Source of the DNA: Streptomyces sp. NBC_00236
Lineage (GTDB): Bacteria > Actinomycetota > Actinomycetes > Streptomycetales > Streptomycetaceae
Assembly (NCBI RefSeq): GCF_036195045.1
Contig: NZ_CP108100.1
Span: 5,270,001 to 5,334,000, forward strand
Reading direction: 5' to 3'
Length of the DNA stretch: 64,000 nt
Part shown: piece by piece, positions 41,479 to 50,502 of the stretch
Numbering within the stretch: the stretch's first letter is position 1
How the letters are laid out: every line of letters begins with the position of its first letter
Notes under the pieces: generated by a model
What the model saw: the letters and a program-made list of their open reading frames with translations, nothing else
Database searches by the model: none
Told to the model about the DNA's origin: nothing
Translations under genes and position numbers: made by a program

Positions 41479-42918
41479 GTGACCCGGATCGTGATCATCG
41501 GCGGCGGACCCGGCGGGTACGAGGCGGCATTGGTGGGCGCCCAGCTCGGCGCGGAGGTGACCGTCGTCGACTGTGACGGCCTCGGCGGCGCGTCCGTGCT
41601 CACCGACTGCGTGCCCTCGAAGACCCTGATCGCGACGGCAGAGGTGATGACCACCTTCGACTCCTCGTACGAGGAGCTCGGCATCATCGTCGCGGACGAC
41701 ACGCCGCACATAGAGCAGGCGGCGCGGGTGGTCGGCGTCGACCTGGGCAAGGTCAACCGACGGGTGAAGCGCCTCGCGCTCGCCCAGTCCCACGACATCA
41801 CCGCCTCCGTCACCCGTGCCGGCGCACGGGTGATGCGCGGGCGCGGCCGTCTGGAGGGCCTCCAGGCCGCCGACGGCTCCCGCCAGGTCGTCGTCACGGC
41901 GGCCGACGGTACGGAGGAGACGCTCACCGCGGACGCCGTACTGATCGCCACCGGCGGCCACCCCCGGGAGATCCCGGACGCGCTTCCCGACGGAGAGCGG
42001 ATCCTGAACTGGACCCAGGTCTACGACCTCGACGAGCTCCCCGAGGAGCTCATCGTCGTCGGCTCGGGTGTCACCGGCGCCGAGTTCGCCGGTGCCTACC
42101 AGGCCCTCGGTTCCCGCGTCACCCTCGTCTCCTCCCGCGACCGGGTGCTGCCGGGCGAGGACCCGGACGCGGCGGCCGTCCTGGAGGACGTCTTCCGGCG
42201 CCGCGGCATGAACGTGATGGCCCGCTCCCGCGCCCAGTCCGCCAAGCGGGTCGGCGACCGGGTCGAGGTGACCCTCGCCGACGGCCGGGTCATCACCGGC
42301 TCGCACTGCCTGATGGCGGTCGGCGCCATCCCGAACAGCGCCGGCATGGGCCTGGAGGACGCCGGGGTCCGGCTCAAGGACTCGGGCCACATCTGGACCG
42401 ACAAGGTCTCCCGCACCAGTGCGCCCGGCGTCTACGCCGCCGGTGATGTCACCGGGATCTTCGCGCTCGCCTCGGTCGCCGCCATGCAGGGCCGGATCGC
42501 GATGTACCACTTCCTCGGCGACGCGGTGGCGCCGCTGAACCTGAAGACGGTCTCCTCGAACGTCTTCACCGACCCCGAGATCGCCACGGTCGGCTACACC
42601 CAGGCCGACGTCGACGGCGGCAAGATCGACGCGCGCGTCGTCAAGCTCCCGCTGCTGCGCAACCCGCGCGCCAAGATGCAGGGCATCCGGGACGGCTTCG
42701 TCAAGATCTTCTGCCGCCCGGGCACCGGCATCGTGGTCGGCGGCTGTGTCGTCGCGCCGAAGGCGAGCGAGCTGATCCACCCCATCTCGATCGCGGTCGA
42801 CAACAATCTGACCGTGGAACAGATCGCAAACGCCTTCACCGTGTATCCGTCCCTGTCGGGATCGATCGCGGAAGTGGCCCGGCAGTTGCACACCCGGAAG
42901 CAGGCGGGCGAGGCGTAA
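41479..42918 (+). CDS. Lpd-like flavoprotein, probable NAD(P)H-quinone reductase (LpdA type)
   Basis: A 479-residue FAD/NAD(P) flavoprotein. FAD binding is IVIIGGGPGGYEAALVGAQLG; the active-site stretch is GGASVLTDCVPSKTL, with only one Cys where dihydrolipoamide dehydrogenase has two. NAD(P) binding is ELIVVGSGVTGAEFAGAYQ. The C-terminal dimer domain has SSNVFTDPEIATVGYTQ. Loss of the redox disulfide matches M. tuberculosis LpdA (Rv3303c), an NAD(P)H-quinone reductase. GTG 41479 begins the FAD motif. It ends before a strong terminator. Confidence 0.9.
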   Translation: MTRIVIIGGGPGGYEAALVGAQLGAEVTVVDCDGLGGASVLTDCVPSKTLIATAEVMTTFDSSYEELGIIVADDTPHIEQAARVVGVDLGKVNRRVKRLALAQSHDITASVTRAGARVMRGRGRLEGLQAADGSRQVVVTAADGTEETLTADAVLIATGGHPREIPDALPDGERILNWTQVYDLDELPEELIVVGSGVTGAEFAGAYQALGSRVTLVSSRDRVLPGEDPDAAAVLEDVFRRRGMNVMARSRAQSAKRVGDRVEVTLADGRVITGSHCLMAVGAIPNSAGMGLEDAGVRLKDSGHIWTDKVSRTSAPGVYAAGDVTGIFALASVAAMQGRIAMYHFLGDAVAPLNLKTVSSNVFTDPEIATVGYTQADVDGGKIDARVVKLPLLRNPRAKMQGIRDGFVKIFCRPGTGIVVGGCVVAPKASELIHPISIAVDNNLTVEQIANAFTVYPSLSGSIAEVARQLHTRKQAGEA

Positions 42919-43016
42919 CCACCCTCCTGGGGACCCCGGGGAAACCGGCATTCCCCGGCAACCCCCGGCAACTCAGGCGGTCGCGGGCCGTCGTTCGATC
43001 AGTACGGAACAACAAC

Positions 43017-43044
43017 GGGGCCGCCTATACCACTTGGCGGCCCC
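43017..43044 (+). terminator. Terminator after the flavoprotein gene
   Basis: Nine-base perfect arms GGGGCCGCC (43017-43025) and GGCGGCCCC (43036-43044) are followed by TCGTATGTACAACTTCTGC. It lies 73 bases before the DeoR gene. Confidence 0.7.
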
Positions 43045-43116
43045 TCGTATGTACAACTTCTGCTATTCGGCGCAAACAGCTGAAAACGCTCGGGCGGTCA
43101 CGTTACTGTCAGTTTT

Positions 43117-44070
43117 GTGTTCGCTGCAGAACGTCGTCAGTTGATCCTCGAAATGGTGCGTGCCAACGGGGCGGTATCGCTCCGTGAGCTCGCCCGCGTC
43201 GTCCAGACCTCCGAAGTGACCGTACGGCGGGACGTGCGGGCACTGGAGGCAGAAGGACTCCTCGACCGCCGGCACGGCGGTGCGGTTTTGCCGGGCGGTT
43301 TTACGCGGGAGTCCGGCTTTCCGCAGAAATCCCATCTCGCCACCGCGGAGAAAACGGCCATCGCCGACCTGGCCGCCGGCCTCGTCGAAGAGGGCGAGGC
43401 CATTGTGGTCGGCGCCGGTACGACCACGCAGGAGCTGGCCCGCCGGCTCGCGCGGGTCCCCGGTCTGACCGTGGTCACCAACTCGCTGCTCGTCGCCCAG
43501 GCGTTGGCCCATGCCAACCGGGTGGAAGTGGTGATGACCGGGGGCACCCTGCGCGGTTCCAACTACGCCCTGGTGGGCAGTGGGGCCGAGCAGTCGCTCC
43601 AGGGACTGCGGGTCTCGCGCGCCTTCCTGTCCGGGAGCGGGCTCACCGCCGAACGCGGACTCTCCACGTCCAACATGCTCTCCGCGAGCGTGGACCGGGC
43701 GCTGGTGCAGGCCGCGGGGGAGGTGGTGGTCCTCGCCGACCACACCAAGCTCGGTTCCGACACCATGTTCCAGACCGTGCCGACGGATCTCATCACCCGT
43801 CTGGTGACGGACGAGCCGGCCGCGCACGACGACCGGGCAGCCGCGGAGTTGCAGGCCCTGGCCGATCAGGGCGTGCAGATCGCGGTGGCGGGTTCCGGGG
43901 GTGCGCCTGCCTCGGCCGATGCCGGGCCGCCGGGCCGGTCCGCCCGTCGCGACATGCCCCTGCCGGGGCAGCGGCGCACCCATGCGCAGCAGTTGCGGGG
44001 GGCGGCGGTGCTGGCTGACCAGGGTGGTCAGGGGGACCGGGCGCGCGTGGCGGACCTGCGGCGGCGGTAG
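43117..44070 (+). CDS. DeoR-family transcriptional regulator
   Basis: A 317-residue regulator. The HTH (about 4-55) reads AERRQLILEMVRANGAVSLRELARVVQTSEVTVRRDVRALEAEGLL; the DeoR signature RRHGGAVLPGG follows. The sugar-phosphate sensor domain (about 75-235) has GAGTTTQELARRL and VLADHTKLG. The C-terminal 70 residues are low in complexity. The effector is probably a phosphosugar. Being near the nucleoside genes it is one candidate binder of the CTACGCGCGTAG operator, but no direct evidence links them. Confidence 0.92.
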   Translation: MFAAERRQLILEMVRANGAVSLRELARVVQTSEVTVRRDVRALEAEGLLDRRHGGAVLPGGFTRESGFPQKSHLATAEKTAIADLAAGLVEEGEAIVVGAGTTTQELARRLARVPGLTVVTNSLLVAQALAHANRVEVVMTGGTLRGSNYALVGSGAEQSLQGLRVSRAFLSGSGLTAERGLSTSNMLSASVDRALVQAAGEVVVLADHTKLGSDTMFQTVPTDLITRLVTDEPAAHDDRAAAELQALADQGVQIAVAGSGGAPASADAGPPGRSARRDMPLPGQRRTHAQQLRGAAVLADQGGQGDRARVADLRRR

Positions 44071-44091
44071 CCGGTTTCGGGGGCTCCGCCT

Positions 44092-44187
44092 CCGGACCCC
44101 CGCTCCTCGATCTCCCCCAGACTTCGTCCGGGGGACCCTCAGGGGCTTGATCTGCCCGGACCCCGGCTCCTCAATCGCCGGAGGGGC
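44092..44187. repeat. Two copies of the GC-rich intergenic element, one inside the TetR 3' end
   Basis: CCGGACCCCCGCTCCTCGAT (44092-44111) and a fuller copy (44156-44187, CCGGACCCCGGCTCCTCAATCGCCGGAGGGGC) are relatives of the elements at 39.7 and 48.3 kb. The second copy supplies the TetR stop codon and last residues. Confidence 0.7.
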
Positions 44188-44827
44188 GGGAAAGGCCAGA
44201 GGGGCCGGAGGGGCTGGGAGGCTCGGAGGGGCCGGAGCTGCTCAACCCCCGCAGTGTCAGCGTCAGCAATCGCTCCGCCAGTTCCGGATCGTCCGGTGAC
44301 TGCTCGGCGGCCAGCGCGATCGCGTTCGTCAGCTGCATCAGGTCGTCGATGGACACCTCGGCCCGTACCGCCCCGCTCGACTGCGCCCGGGCCAGCAGGA
44401 CCGAACCTGCCTCGCGCAACGGCACGTTGCACGGTGACAGGGCCGATGTCTCGTCACGGCACGTCGACATGAGTGCCTGGGCCAGCCCTCGGTACTCACC
44501 CGCATGAGTGATGAGCGCGCCCAGCCACTCCACCAGGCCGGTGCACGGCTGATCCGCCCCGGCCAGTTCGCGGGAGCGGGCGATGAGGGAGGCCACGGCC
44601 TCCTGGAAGACCGCGCTCATCAGCGCGTGCCGGGTCGGGAAGTGCCGGTACAGGGTGCCGATGCCCACGCCCGCCCGTCGCGCGACGTCCTCCAGGGAGG
44701 CGTCCGTGCCGTGCTCGGCGAAGGAGTTGCGCGCCTCGGTCAGCAGCCGGTCGTAGTTGCGGCGCGCGTCGGCGCGCATGGGCCGGTCAGGCGTGTGGAC
44801 CGGTGTCCCCGCCGTACTGATCGCCAT
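44171..44827 (-). CDS. TetR-family transcriptional regulator
   Basis: A 218-residue regulator. The HTH (about 25-70) reads DRLLTEARNSFAEHGTDASLEDVARRAGVGIGTLYRHFPTRHALM; an SbtR-like ligand domain follows. GGAGGACTG lies 6 bases before ATG 44827. The last 25 residues (SSGPSEPPSPSGPSGLSRPSGD) are repetitive and are encoded by the intergenic element, which looks like repeat sequence read into the gene. Targets are unknown. Confidence 0.9.
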   Translation of the reverse strand: MAISTAGTPVHTPDRPMRADARRNYDRLLTEARNSFAEHGTDASLEDVARRAGVGIGTLYRHFPTRHALMSAVFQEAVASLIARSRELAGADQPCTGLVEWLGALITHAGEYRGLAQALMSTCRDETSALSPCNVPLREAGSVLLARAQSSGAVRAEVSIDDLMQLTNAIALAAEQSPDDPELAERLLTLTLRGLSSSGPSEPPSPSGPSGLSRPSGD

Positions 44828-44926
44828 TGCGCAGTCCTCCCTGTGTCCGCCCCGGGGTCCAGGATGCCACCGGTTAACCGGAGGTGCCCTCCGTAACGTT
44901 GAACGGGCGGTCCGTTCCCCGCAATG

Positions 44927-44970
44927 ACCGGCGCCCCGGTCACGTCCTATGACATGAGCGGGGCGCCGGT
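44927..44970 (-). terminator. Terminator after accA2
   Basis: Twelve-base arms ACCGGCGCCCCG (44927-44938) and CGGGGCGCCGGT (44959-44970) with a 20-base loop, 30 bases after the accA2 stop on the minus strand. Confidence 0.65.
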
Positions 44971-44999
44971 GGAACAGGTGGGAACGGATGCCGCGAGGG

Positions 45000-46754
45000 T
45001 CAGTCCTTGATCTCGCAGATGACGGCACCGGAGGAGACCGAGCTGCCGACCTCGGCGGCCAGGCCCTTGATGGTGCCGGCGCGGTGCGCGTTGAGCGGCT
45101 GCTCCATCTTCATGGCCTCCAGGACGACGATCAGATCGCCCTCCTTGACCTCCTGGCCCTCTTCCACCGCGATCTTCACGATGGTGCCCTGCATGGGGGA
45201 GGCCAGGGTGTCGCCGGAGACGGCCGAGCCGGACTTCTTGGCCGCGCGGCGCTTGGGCTTGGCGCCCGCCGCGAGTCCCGTACGGGCCAGGCTCATGCCC
45301 AGCGACGAGGGCAGCGAGACCTCCAGGCGCTTGCCGCCGACCTCGACGACGACCGTCTCGCGGCCGGACTCCTCGTCCGCCTCCGTGTCGGCCGGAGCCG
45401 CGAACGGCTTGATCTCGTTGACGAACTCCGTCTCGATCCAGCGGGTGTGGATGCGGAACGGGTCGGAGGTGAACGCCGGATCGGCGACGACCGCGCGGTG
45501 GAAGGGGATGGCGGTGGCCATGCCCTCGACGTTGAACTCGGCCAGCGCGCGGGCCGCGCGCTGGAGCGCCTGCTCACGGGTCGCACCGGTCACGATCAGC
45601 TTGGCGAGCAGGGAGTCCCAGGCCGGGCCGATGACCGAGCCGGACTCCACGCCCGCGTCGAGGCGGACACCGGGACCGCTCGGCGGCGCGAAGACGGTGA
45701 CGGTGCCCGGGGCGGGCAGGAAGCCGCGGCCCGGGTCCTCGCCGTTGATCCGGAACTCGAAGGAGTGACCGCGCATCTCCGGGTCGTCGTAGCCGAGTTC
45801 CTCGCCGTCGGCGATGCGGAACATCTCGCGTACGAGGTCGAGGCCGGTGACCTCCTCGGTGACCGGGTGCTCGACCTGGAGGCGGGTGTTGACCTCCAGG
45901 AAGGAGATCGTGCCGTCCATGCCGACCAGGAACTCGACCGTGCCGGCGCCGACGTAGCCGGCCTCCTTCAGGATCGCCTTGGACGCCGCGTACAGCTCCG
46001 CGTTCTGCGCCTCGGAGAGGAAGGGGGCCGGGGCCTCCTCGACCAGCTTCTGGTGGCGGCGCTGGAGCGAGCAGTCACGGGTGGAGACGACGACCACGTT
46101 GCCGTGGGTGTCGGCCAGGCACTGGGTCTCCACGTGCCGCGGCTTGTCGAGGTAGCGCTCCACGAAGCACTCCCCGCGCCCGAACGCGGCGACGGCCTCA
46201 CGGACCGCGGAGTCGTACAGCTCCGGGATCTCCTCCAGCGTGCGCGCGACCTTCAGCCCGCGCCCGCCACCGCCGAACGCGGCCTTGATCGCGATCGGCA
46301 GCCCGTGCTCCTCGGCGAAGGCGACGACCTCGGCGGAACCCTCGACCGGGTCCGGGGTGCCCGCGACGAGCGGGGCGCCGGCCCGCTGGGCGATGTGACG
46401 GGCGGCGACCTTGTCGCCGAGGTCCCGGATCGCCTGCGGCGGCGGGCCGATCCACGTGAGACCGGCGTCCAGCACGGCCTGGGCGAACTCGGCGTTCTCC
46501 GAGAGGAAGCCGTAGCCCGGGTGGATCGCGTCCGCCCCGGAGTCCTTGGCCGCCTGGAGCACCTTGGCCATGTCCAGGTAGCTGGCGGCCGGGGTGTCAC
46601 CGCCCAGAGCGAATGCCTCGTCGGCCGCCCGCACATGCAGAGCGTCGCGGTCCGGGTCTGCGTAGACGGCCACGCTCCCGATTCCCGCGTCCCGGCAGGC
46701 TCGGGCAACACGGACAGCAATTTCGCCACGGTTGGCGATGAGCACCTTGCGCAC
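45000..46754 (-). CDS. accA2: Acyl-CoA (propionyl/acetyl-CoA) carboxylase alpha subunit, biotin carboxylase and carrier
   Basis: A 584-residue subunit. The biotin carboxylase part (about 1-450) has [34 protein letters not shown], and [16 protein letters not shown]. The biotinyl carrier domain is C-terminal; the biotinylated Lys is K549 in [12 protein letters not shown] 46754 has AAGGAGG 8 bases upstream and gives the S. coelicolor AccA2 N-terminus. With the PccB and AccE genes 2-5 kb away it forms a propionyl-CoA carboxylase making methylmalonyl-CoA. It has its own promoter region (46755-47155). Confidence 0.95.
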   Translation of the reverse strand: MRKVLIANRGEIAVRVARACRDAGIGSVAVYADPDRDALHVRAADEAFALGGDTPAASYLDMAKVLQAAKDSGADAIHPGYGFLSENAEFAQAVLDAGLTWIGPPPQAIRDLGDKVAARHIAQRAGAPLVAGTPDPVEGSAEVVAFAEEHGLPIAIKAAFGGGGRGLKVARTLEEIPELYDSAVREAVAAFGRGECFVERYLDKPRHVETQCLADTHGNVVVVSTRDCSLQRRHQKLVEEAPAPFLSEAQNAELYAASKAILKEAGYVGAGTVEFLVGMDGTISFLEVNTRLQVEHPVTEEVTGLDLVREMFRIADGEELGYDDPEMRGHSFEFRINGEDPGRGFLPAPGTVTVFAPPSGPGVRLDAGVESGSVIGPAWDSLLAKLIVTGATREQALQRAARALAEFNVEGMATAIPFHRAVVADPAFTSDPFRIHTRWIETEFVNEIKPFAAPADTEADEESGRETVVVEVGGKRLEVSLPSSLGMSLARTGLAAGAKPKRRAAKKSGSAVSGDTLASPMQGTIVKIAVEEGQEVKEGDLIVVLEAMKMEQPLNAHRAGTIKGLAAEVGSSVSSGAVICEIKD

Positions 46755-47155
46755 GATGGCTCCCTCCTTGAAACAAGCTGAGTTTAGGGACAACCGACAC
46801 GGTCCTACGACCCGTCCCCATTGGTGAGCTTGCCCACACGGAGTGTGATTCGAGGCTTGCTCGAGTCGCGAAATCCCTTGTGGCACCACGGTACGCCGGG
46901 AACCATGACCGCACAGTAGCCACGAGGTGTGGTCCAGGTCTCTGTCGGCACGGGCACCGACTCCCGGTGTTTCTTTGTGGACTTCCTACTAAGCGGCGCG
47001 TGATTCTTTGCCCGACGCACTTGGGCGCGGACAAGGGGGCGCGAAGCGGGGGCGTACGGGCGCAGGAAGGGGGCGCCGAACCTCTTGTCGGGAGCATTAC
47101 CCGTTAGTAGGGTCCGCGCTATCGCACGTACTGCAGGTAACAGGGGGTGAGCGCC
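46755..47155. other. Intergenic region with two promoters, no gene
   Basis: About 400 bases of relatively AT-rich sequence between divergent accA2 and a membrane protein gene. The most AT-rich part is 46960-47000 (GTTTCTTTGTGGACTTCC). A promoter for the plus-strand gene may include CATTACCCGTTAGTAGGGTCC near 47090-47110. An open frame at 46880-47107 has poor codon use and no start signal, and I do not accept it as a gene. Confidence 0.5.
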
Positions 47156-47605
47156 ATGGTGCGCAGGCCGGTGGCTTTCATAGCCGCGCTCGTGCTGTTC
47201 GCGGAAGCCGTGGGCATCGTGATCATCAACGTCGTCCTCGGAACGGTCGTGAAGAACCAGGACATGTCCCTGGCCGGCACCGATCCCGGTGTCATGTCCA
47301 AGGGGACCTGGGTGCTGGGAGGCGTCTCGGGCGTGTTCCTGGTGTTCTGCGGCGTGTTGCTCCTGGGGGCCGGCATCCGTGACCGGGCCCCGGGCCGTGG
47401 AGCCCGGATCGTGCTCATCGGCTGCGCCGTCGTCCACGGTGTGCTGGGCGCGCTGACGGTCGGTCTGGTGGGCTGGGCGGCGTTCGCCCTCATGATGGTG
47501 GTGCTCGGACTGATCGTGCTGACCCTGGTGGCGTACGGCCCCGCCGACGGGGAACCGGCCGCCGGTGCCGAGCCCGAGCAGCCGGCGGCACCGGCCCCCG
47601 CCTGA
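47156..47605 (+). CDS. Integral membrane protein, four segments
   Basis: A 149-residue protein with four predicted membrane segments (FIAALVLFAEAVGIVIINVVLG, GGVSGVFLVFCGVLLLGAG, IVLIGCAVVHGVLGALTVGLVG, AFALMMVVLGLIVLTLVAYG) and an acidic Ala/Pro-rich tail. It is a conserved Streptomyces protein of unknown function. ATG 47156 has AGGGGGTGA about 7 bases upstream; GTG 47147 is also possible. It is convergent with maf: 10 bases separate the stops. Confidence 0.82.
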   Translation: MVRRPVAFIAALVLFAEAVGIVIINVVLGTVVKNQDMSLAGTDPGVMSKGTWVLGGVSGVFLVFCGVLLLGAGIRDRAPGRGARIVLIGCAVVHGVLGALTVGLVGWAAFALMMVVLGLIVLTLVAYGPADGEPAAGAEPEQPAAPAPA

Positions 47606-47615
47606 ACCGGGCCGC

Positions 47616-48224
47616 TCAGACCCAGAGGTCGGTGACCTGGATCCCCAGCTCGCCCAGCAGCCGCCGCAGCAACGGCAGCGAGAGCCCGATGACGTTGCCC
47701 GGGTCGCCGTCGATCGAGTCCACGAACGGTGCCGAGCGCCCGTCGAGAGTGAAGGCGCCCGCGACGTGCAGCGGTTCGCCGGAGGCCACGTAGGCGGCGA
47801 TCTCGGCGTCCGAGGGCTCACCGAAGCGGACCGTCGTGGACGCGGTCGCGGAGGCGGTGCGCCCGCTCGCCGTGTCGGTCACGCAGTGGCCGGTCTGCAG
47901 GACCCCGGAGCGCCCCCGCATGGACTTCCAGCGGGCCGTGGCCTCCTCGGCGTCGGCCGGCTTGCCGAGGGCCTGCCCGTCCAGTTCGAGCACCGAGTCG
48001 CACCCGATGACCAGGGCCCCGGCGGCCTGCGGCAGCCCGGCCACCACCCCCGCCTTGGCCTCGGCCAGGACGAGCGCGAGTTCCGCCGGGGTCGGGGCGC
48101 TCAGCGCGTCCTCGTCGACCCCGCTGACGATCACCTCGGGCGCGAACCCGGCCTGCCGCAGCAGCCCCAGACGGGCGGGTGACTTCGAGGCGAGCACGAG
48201 GCGGCGGGGTGCGGGATGAGTCAT
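47616..48224 (-). CDS. maf: Maf/YceF-type nucleoside triphosphate pyrophosphatase
   Basis: A 202-residue Maf protein. The signature [23 protein letters not shown], the Glu/Lys motif [23 protein letters not shown] and the RxxSG-type [14 protein letters not shown] are present. Maf enzymes hydrolyse dTTP, UTP or modified NTPs and were linked to septum control. In-frame ATG 48233 is an alternative start. It is the last gene of a minus-strand run headed by pccB. Confidence 0.93.
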   Translation of the reverse strand: MTHPAPRRLVLASKSPARLGLLRQAGFAPEVIVSGVDEDALSAPTPAELALVLAEAKAGVVAGLPQAAGALVIGCDSVLELDGQALGKPADAEEATARWKSMRGRSGVLQTGHCVTDTASGRTASATASTTVRFGEPSDAEIAAYVASGEPLHVAGAFTLDGRSAPFVDSIDGDPGNVIGLSLPLLRRLLGELGIQVTDLWV

Positions 48225-48266
48225 GCCGGCCATCGTACAAACGGGCCGCGTGCGCGGGGCACTCCC

Positions 48267-48311
48267 GGGGGCGCTGCCCCCGGACCTCCGCTCCTCGGTC
48301 GCCGGAGGGGC
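48267..48311. repeat. GC-rich intergenic element
   Basis: The palindrome GGGGGCGCTGCCCCC (48267-48281) joins a unit CCGGACCTCCGCTCCTCGGTCGCCGGAGGGGC (48280-48311). Both recur at 39.7 kb and the second at 44.1 kb. Confidence 0.7.
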
Positions 48312-48339
48312 TTCAAGGGCCGCACGGGCCCGAGGCCGG

Positions 48340-48468
48340 TCAGCGGGCGCCCAGGACGAACATCGCGATCACCATGGCCAGCGCGAGCACGAGGCCCGCG
48401 CGCCGGAGCATGTCCTGGGCGTCGCGCAGTTCCTTCGGCGGCTTGTTCTCGGGGTCGGACCACAGCAT
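48340..48468 (-). CDS. Very small membrane protein
   Basis: A 42-residue protein starting at ATG 48468: a soluble head [25 protein letters not shown] and one membrane helix [18 protein letters not shown]. It lies between maf and accE on the same strand, where S. coelicolor also has a small ORF. The function is unknown. Confidence 0.75.
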   Translation of the reverse strand: MLWSDPENKPPKELRDAQDMLRRAGLVLALAMVIAMFVLGAR

Positions 48469-48491
48469 GATCCGATCCTGCGGTGCGGACC

Positions 48492-48529
48492 GTGGCGGCG
48501 CCTGAGTACGCGTACTCAACCGCCGCCAC
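48492..48529 (-). other. 38-bp near-perfect palindrome after accE
   Basis: Centre TGAGTACGCGTACTCA (48503-48518) is a perfect 16-bp palindrome. The flanks pair for nine more bases per arm with two mismatched steps. It starts 11 bases after the accE stop and could be a terminator or attenuator, or a strong operator upstream of the small membrane gene. Confidence 0.65.
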
Positions 48530-48540
48530 ACGCGTCACTA

Positions 48541-48747
48541 CTACCCGGGCCAGTACGTACGCGCCCAGGCGCGCGGTCCCGGCAGGTGACGGCCGCGCCG
48601 GGCCAGCCGGCCCGGGTCGGACCACTGCGCGGGCAGCTCCGGCGCACCGGACGACACGGCGGACGCCGCCGCGGCGCGCGCCTGCACCACCGCCAGAGCG
48701 GCGGCCAGCTCCTCCGGGGTCGGGTTGCCCCGTACGACCTTGATCAT
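48541..48747 (-). CDS. accE: Acyl-CoA carboxylase epsilon subunit
   Basis: A 68-residue protein: IKVVRGNPTPEELAAALAVVQARAAAA is the conserved AccE/PccE core, and the basic tail (RLARRGRHLPGPRAWARTYWPG) is typical. In Streptomyces the epsilon subunit binds the beta subunit and raises carboxylase activity. It lies 14 bases after pccB in one operon. Confidence 0.93.
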   Translation of the reverse strand: MIKVVRGNPTPEELAAALAVVQARAAAASAVSSGAPELPAQWSDPGRLARRGRHLPGPRAWARTYWPG

Positions 48748-48761
48748 GGCCAGGACCCTTT

Positions 48762-50345
48762 CTAGAGGGGGATGTTGCCGTGCTTCTTCGGGGGCAGCGA
48801 CTCCCGCTTGGTGCGCAGCTGCCGCAGGCCCTTGACCACCTGGGCCCGGGTCTCGTGCGGCATGATCACCGCGTCCACGTAGCCGCGCTCGGCCGCCACG
48901 TACGGGTTGAGGAGCGCGTCCTCGTAGTCCGCCATCAGCTCGGCACGGGTCGCGTCCTGATCCTCCGCGGCGGCGATCGTGCGGCGGTGCAGGATGTTGA
49001 CGGCGCCCTGCGCGCCCATGACGGCGATCTGCGCGGTCGGCCAGGCGACGTTGATGTCGGCGCCCAGGTGCTTGGAGCCCATGACGTCGTACGCGCCGCC
49101 GAACGCCTTGCGGGTGATCACCGTGATCAGCGGGACGGTCGCCTCCGCGTACGCGTAGATCAGCTTGGCGCCGCGGCGGATGATGCCGCCGTACTCCTGG
49201 TCCACACCGGGCAGGAAGCCCGGGACGTCGACGAAGGTCAGCACGGGCACGTTGAAGGCGTCACACGTGCGGACGAACCGTGCGGCCTTCTCGCTCGCGT
49301 TGATGTCCAGGCAGCCGGCGAACTGCATCGGCTGATTGGCGACGATGCCGACCGGGTAACCCTCCACCCGGCCGAAGCCGGTGAGGATGTTCGGCGCGAA
49401 CAGGGCCTGGGTCTCCAGGAATTCGCCGTCGTCCAGCACGTGCTCGATCGCGGTGTGCATGTCGTACGGCTGGTTCGCCGAGTCCGGGATGAGCGTGTCG
49501 AGTTCGCGGTCCTCGTCGCTGACCGCCAGGTCCGCCTCCTCCGGGAACGCCGGGGCCTCGGAGAGGTTGTTCGACGGCAGGTACGACAGCAGCGACTTGA
49601 CGTACTCGATGGCGTCCTTCTCGTCGCCCGCCATGTGGTGCGCCACACCCGAGGTGGTGTTGTGCGTACGGGCGCCGCCCAGCTCCTCGAAGCCGACGTC
49701 CTCGCCGGTGACCGTCTTGATGACGTCGGGTCCGGTGATGAACATGTGCGAGGTCTGGTCGACCATGACCGTGAAGTCGGTGATCGCGGGGGAGTAGACC
49801 GCGCCGCCCGCGCACGGTCCGACGATCAGCGAGATCTGCGGGACCACGCCCGAGGCGTGCACGTTGCGGCGGAAGATCTCCGCGAAGAGGCCCAGCGCCG
49901 CGACACCCTCCTGGATGCGGGCGCCGCCGCCGTCGTTGATGCCGATGACCGGACAGCCGGTCTTCAGCGCGAAGTCCATCACCTTGACGATCTTCTCACC
50001 GTAGACCTCGCCGAGCGAGCCGCCGAAGATGGTGAAGTCCTGCGAGTACACACAGACGGGGCGGCCGTCGACCGTGCCGTACCCGGTGACGACGCCGTCC
50101 CCGTACGGCCGGTTCTTCTCGATGCCGAAGTTCGTCGAGCGGTGCCGGGCGAATTCGTCCAGCTCCACGAAGGAACCCTCGTCGAGCAGGAGGTCGACGC
50201 GCTCACGCGCGGTCAACTTGCCCTTCGCGTGCTGCTTTTCCACCGCGCGCGCGGAACCCGCGTGGGTCGCCTCGTCGATACGGCGCTGCAGGTCCGCGAG
50301 CTTGCCCGCGGTGGTGTGGATGTCGATCTCTACCGGCTCGGACAT
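48762..50345 (-). CDS. pccB: Propionyl-CoA carboxylase beta subunit (carboxyltransferase)
   Basis: A 527-residue carboxyltransferase. CoA/biotin-pocket loops such as [35 protein letters not shown] and [22 protein letters not shown] are intact. Asp 420 in GGAYD corresponds to Asp 422 of S. coelicolor PccB, the residue linked to propionyl-CoA preference. ATG 50345. It pairs with AccA2 and AccE to make methylmalonyl-CoA, the extender for polyketides and odd-chain metabolism, and is divergent from the biotin ligase gene. Confidence 0.95.
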   Translation of the reverse strand: MSEPVEIDIHTTAGKLADLQRRIDEATHAGSARAVEKQHAKGKLTARERVDLLLDEGSFVELDEFARHRSTNFGIEKNRPYGDGVVTGYGTVDGRPVCVYSQDFTIFGGSLGEVYGEKIVKVMDFALKTGCPVIGINDGGGARIQEGVAALGLFAEIFRRNVHASGVVPQISLIVGPCAGGAVYSPAITDFTVMVDQTSHMFITGPDVIKTVTGEDVGFEELGGARTHNTTSGVAHHMAGDEKDAIEYVKSLLSYLPSNNLSEAPAFPEEADLAVSDEDRELDTLIPDSANQPYDMHTAIEHVLDDGEFLETQALFAPNILTGFGRVEGYPVGIVANQPMQFAGCLDINASEKAARFVRTCDAFNVPVLTFVDVPGFLPGVDQEYGGIIRRGAKLIYAYAEATVPLITVITRKAFGGAYDVMGSKHLGADINVAWPTAQIAVMGAQGAVNILHRRTIAAAEDQDATRAELMADYEDALLNPYVAAERGYVDAVIMPHETRAQVVKGLRQLRTKRESLPPKKHGNIPL

Positions 50346-50502
50346 CGGGTGGCGGCTCCCTGCCTGGTCACGGGGACGACTGTGCTGCTGATCAGCGGAT
50401 GGACGGCTGACGGCCCGCAGCGCTGTACGGCTACTGATCCGTAGCGTATCGGCGCGGATACCGTTCGGCAGTGCGTCGTTTGACACACCTAGGGTGGCTT
50501 GC

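Noticed and set aside
46880..47107. Small gene in the accA2 upstream region
   Set aside because: Cys/His/Arg-rich translation, atypical codon use, no ribosome binding site and no recognisable family.
49150..49170. GTACGCGTAG inside pccB as another nucleoside operator
   Set aside because: Its half-sites are 2 bases closer than in CTACGCGCGTAG, and it is inside a coding region with normal codon use.
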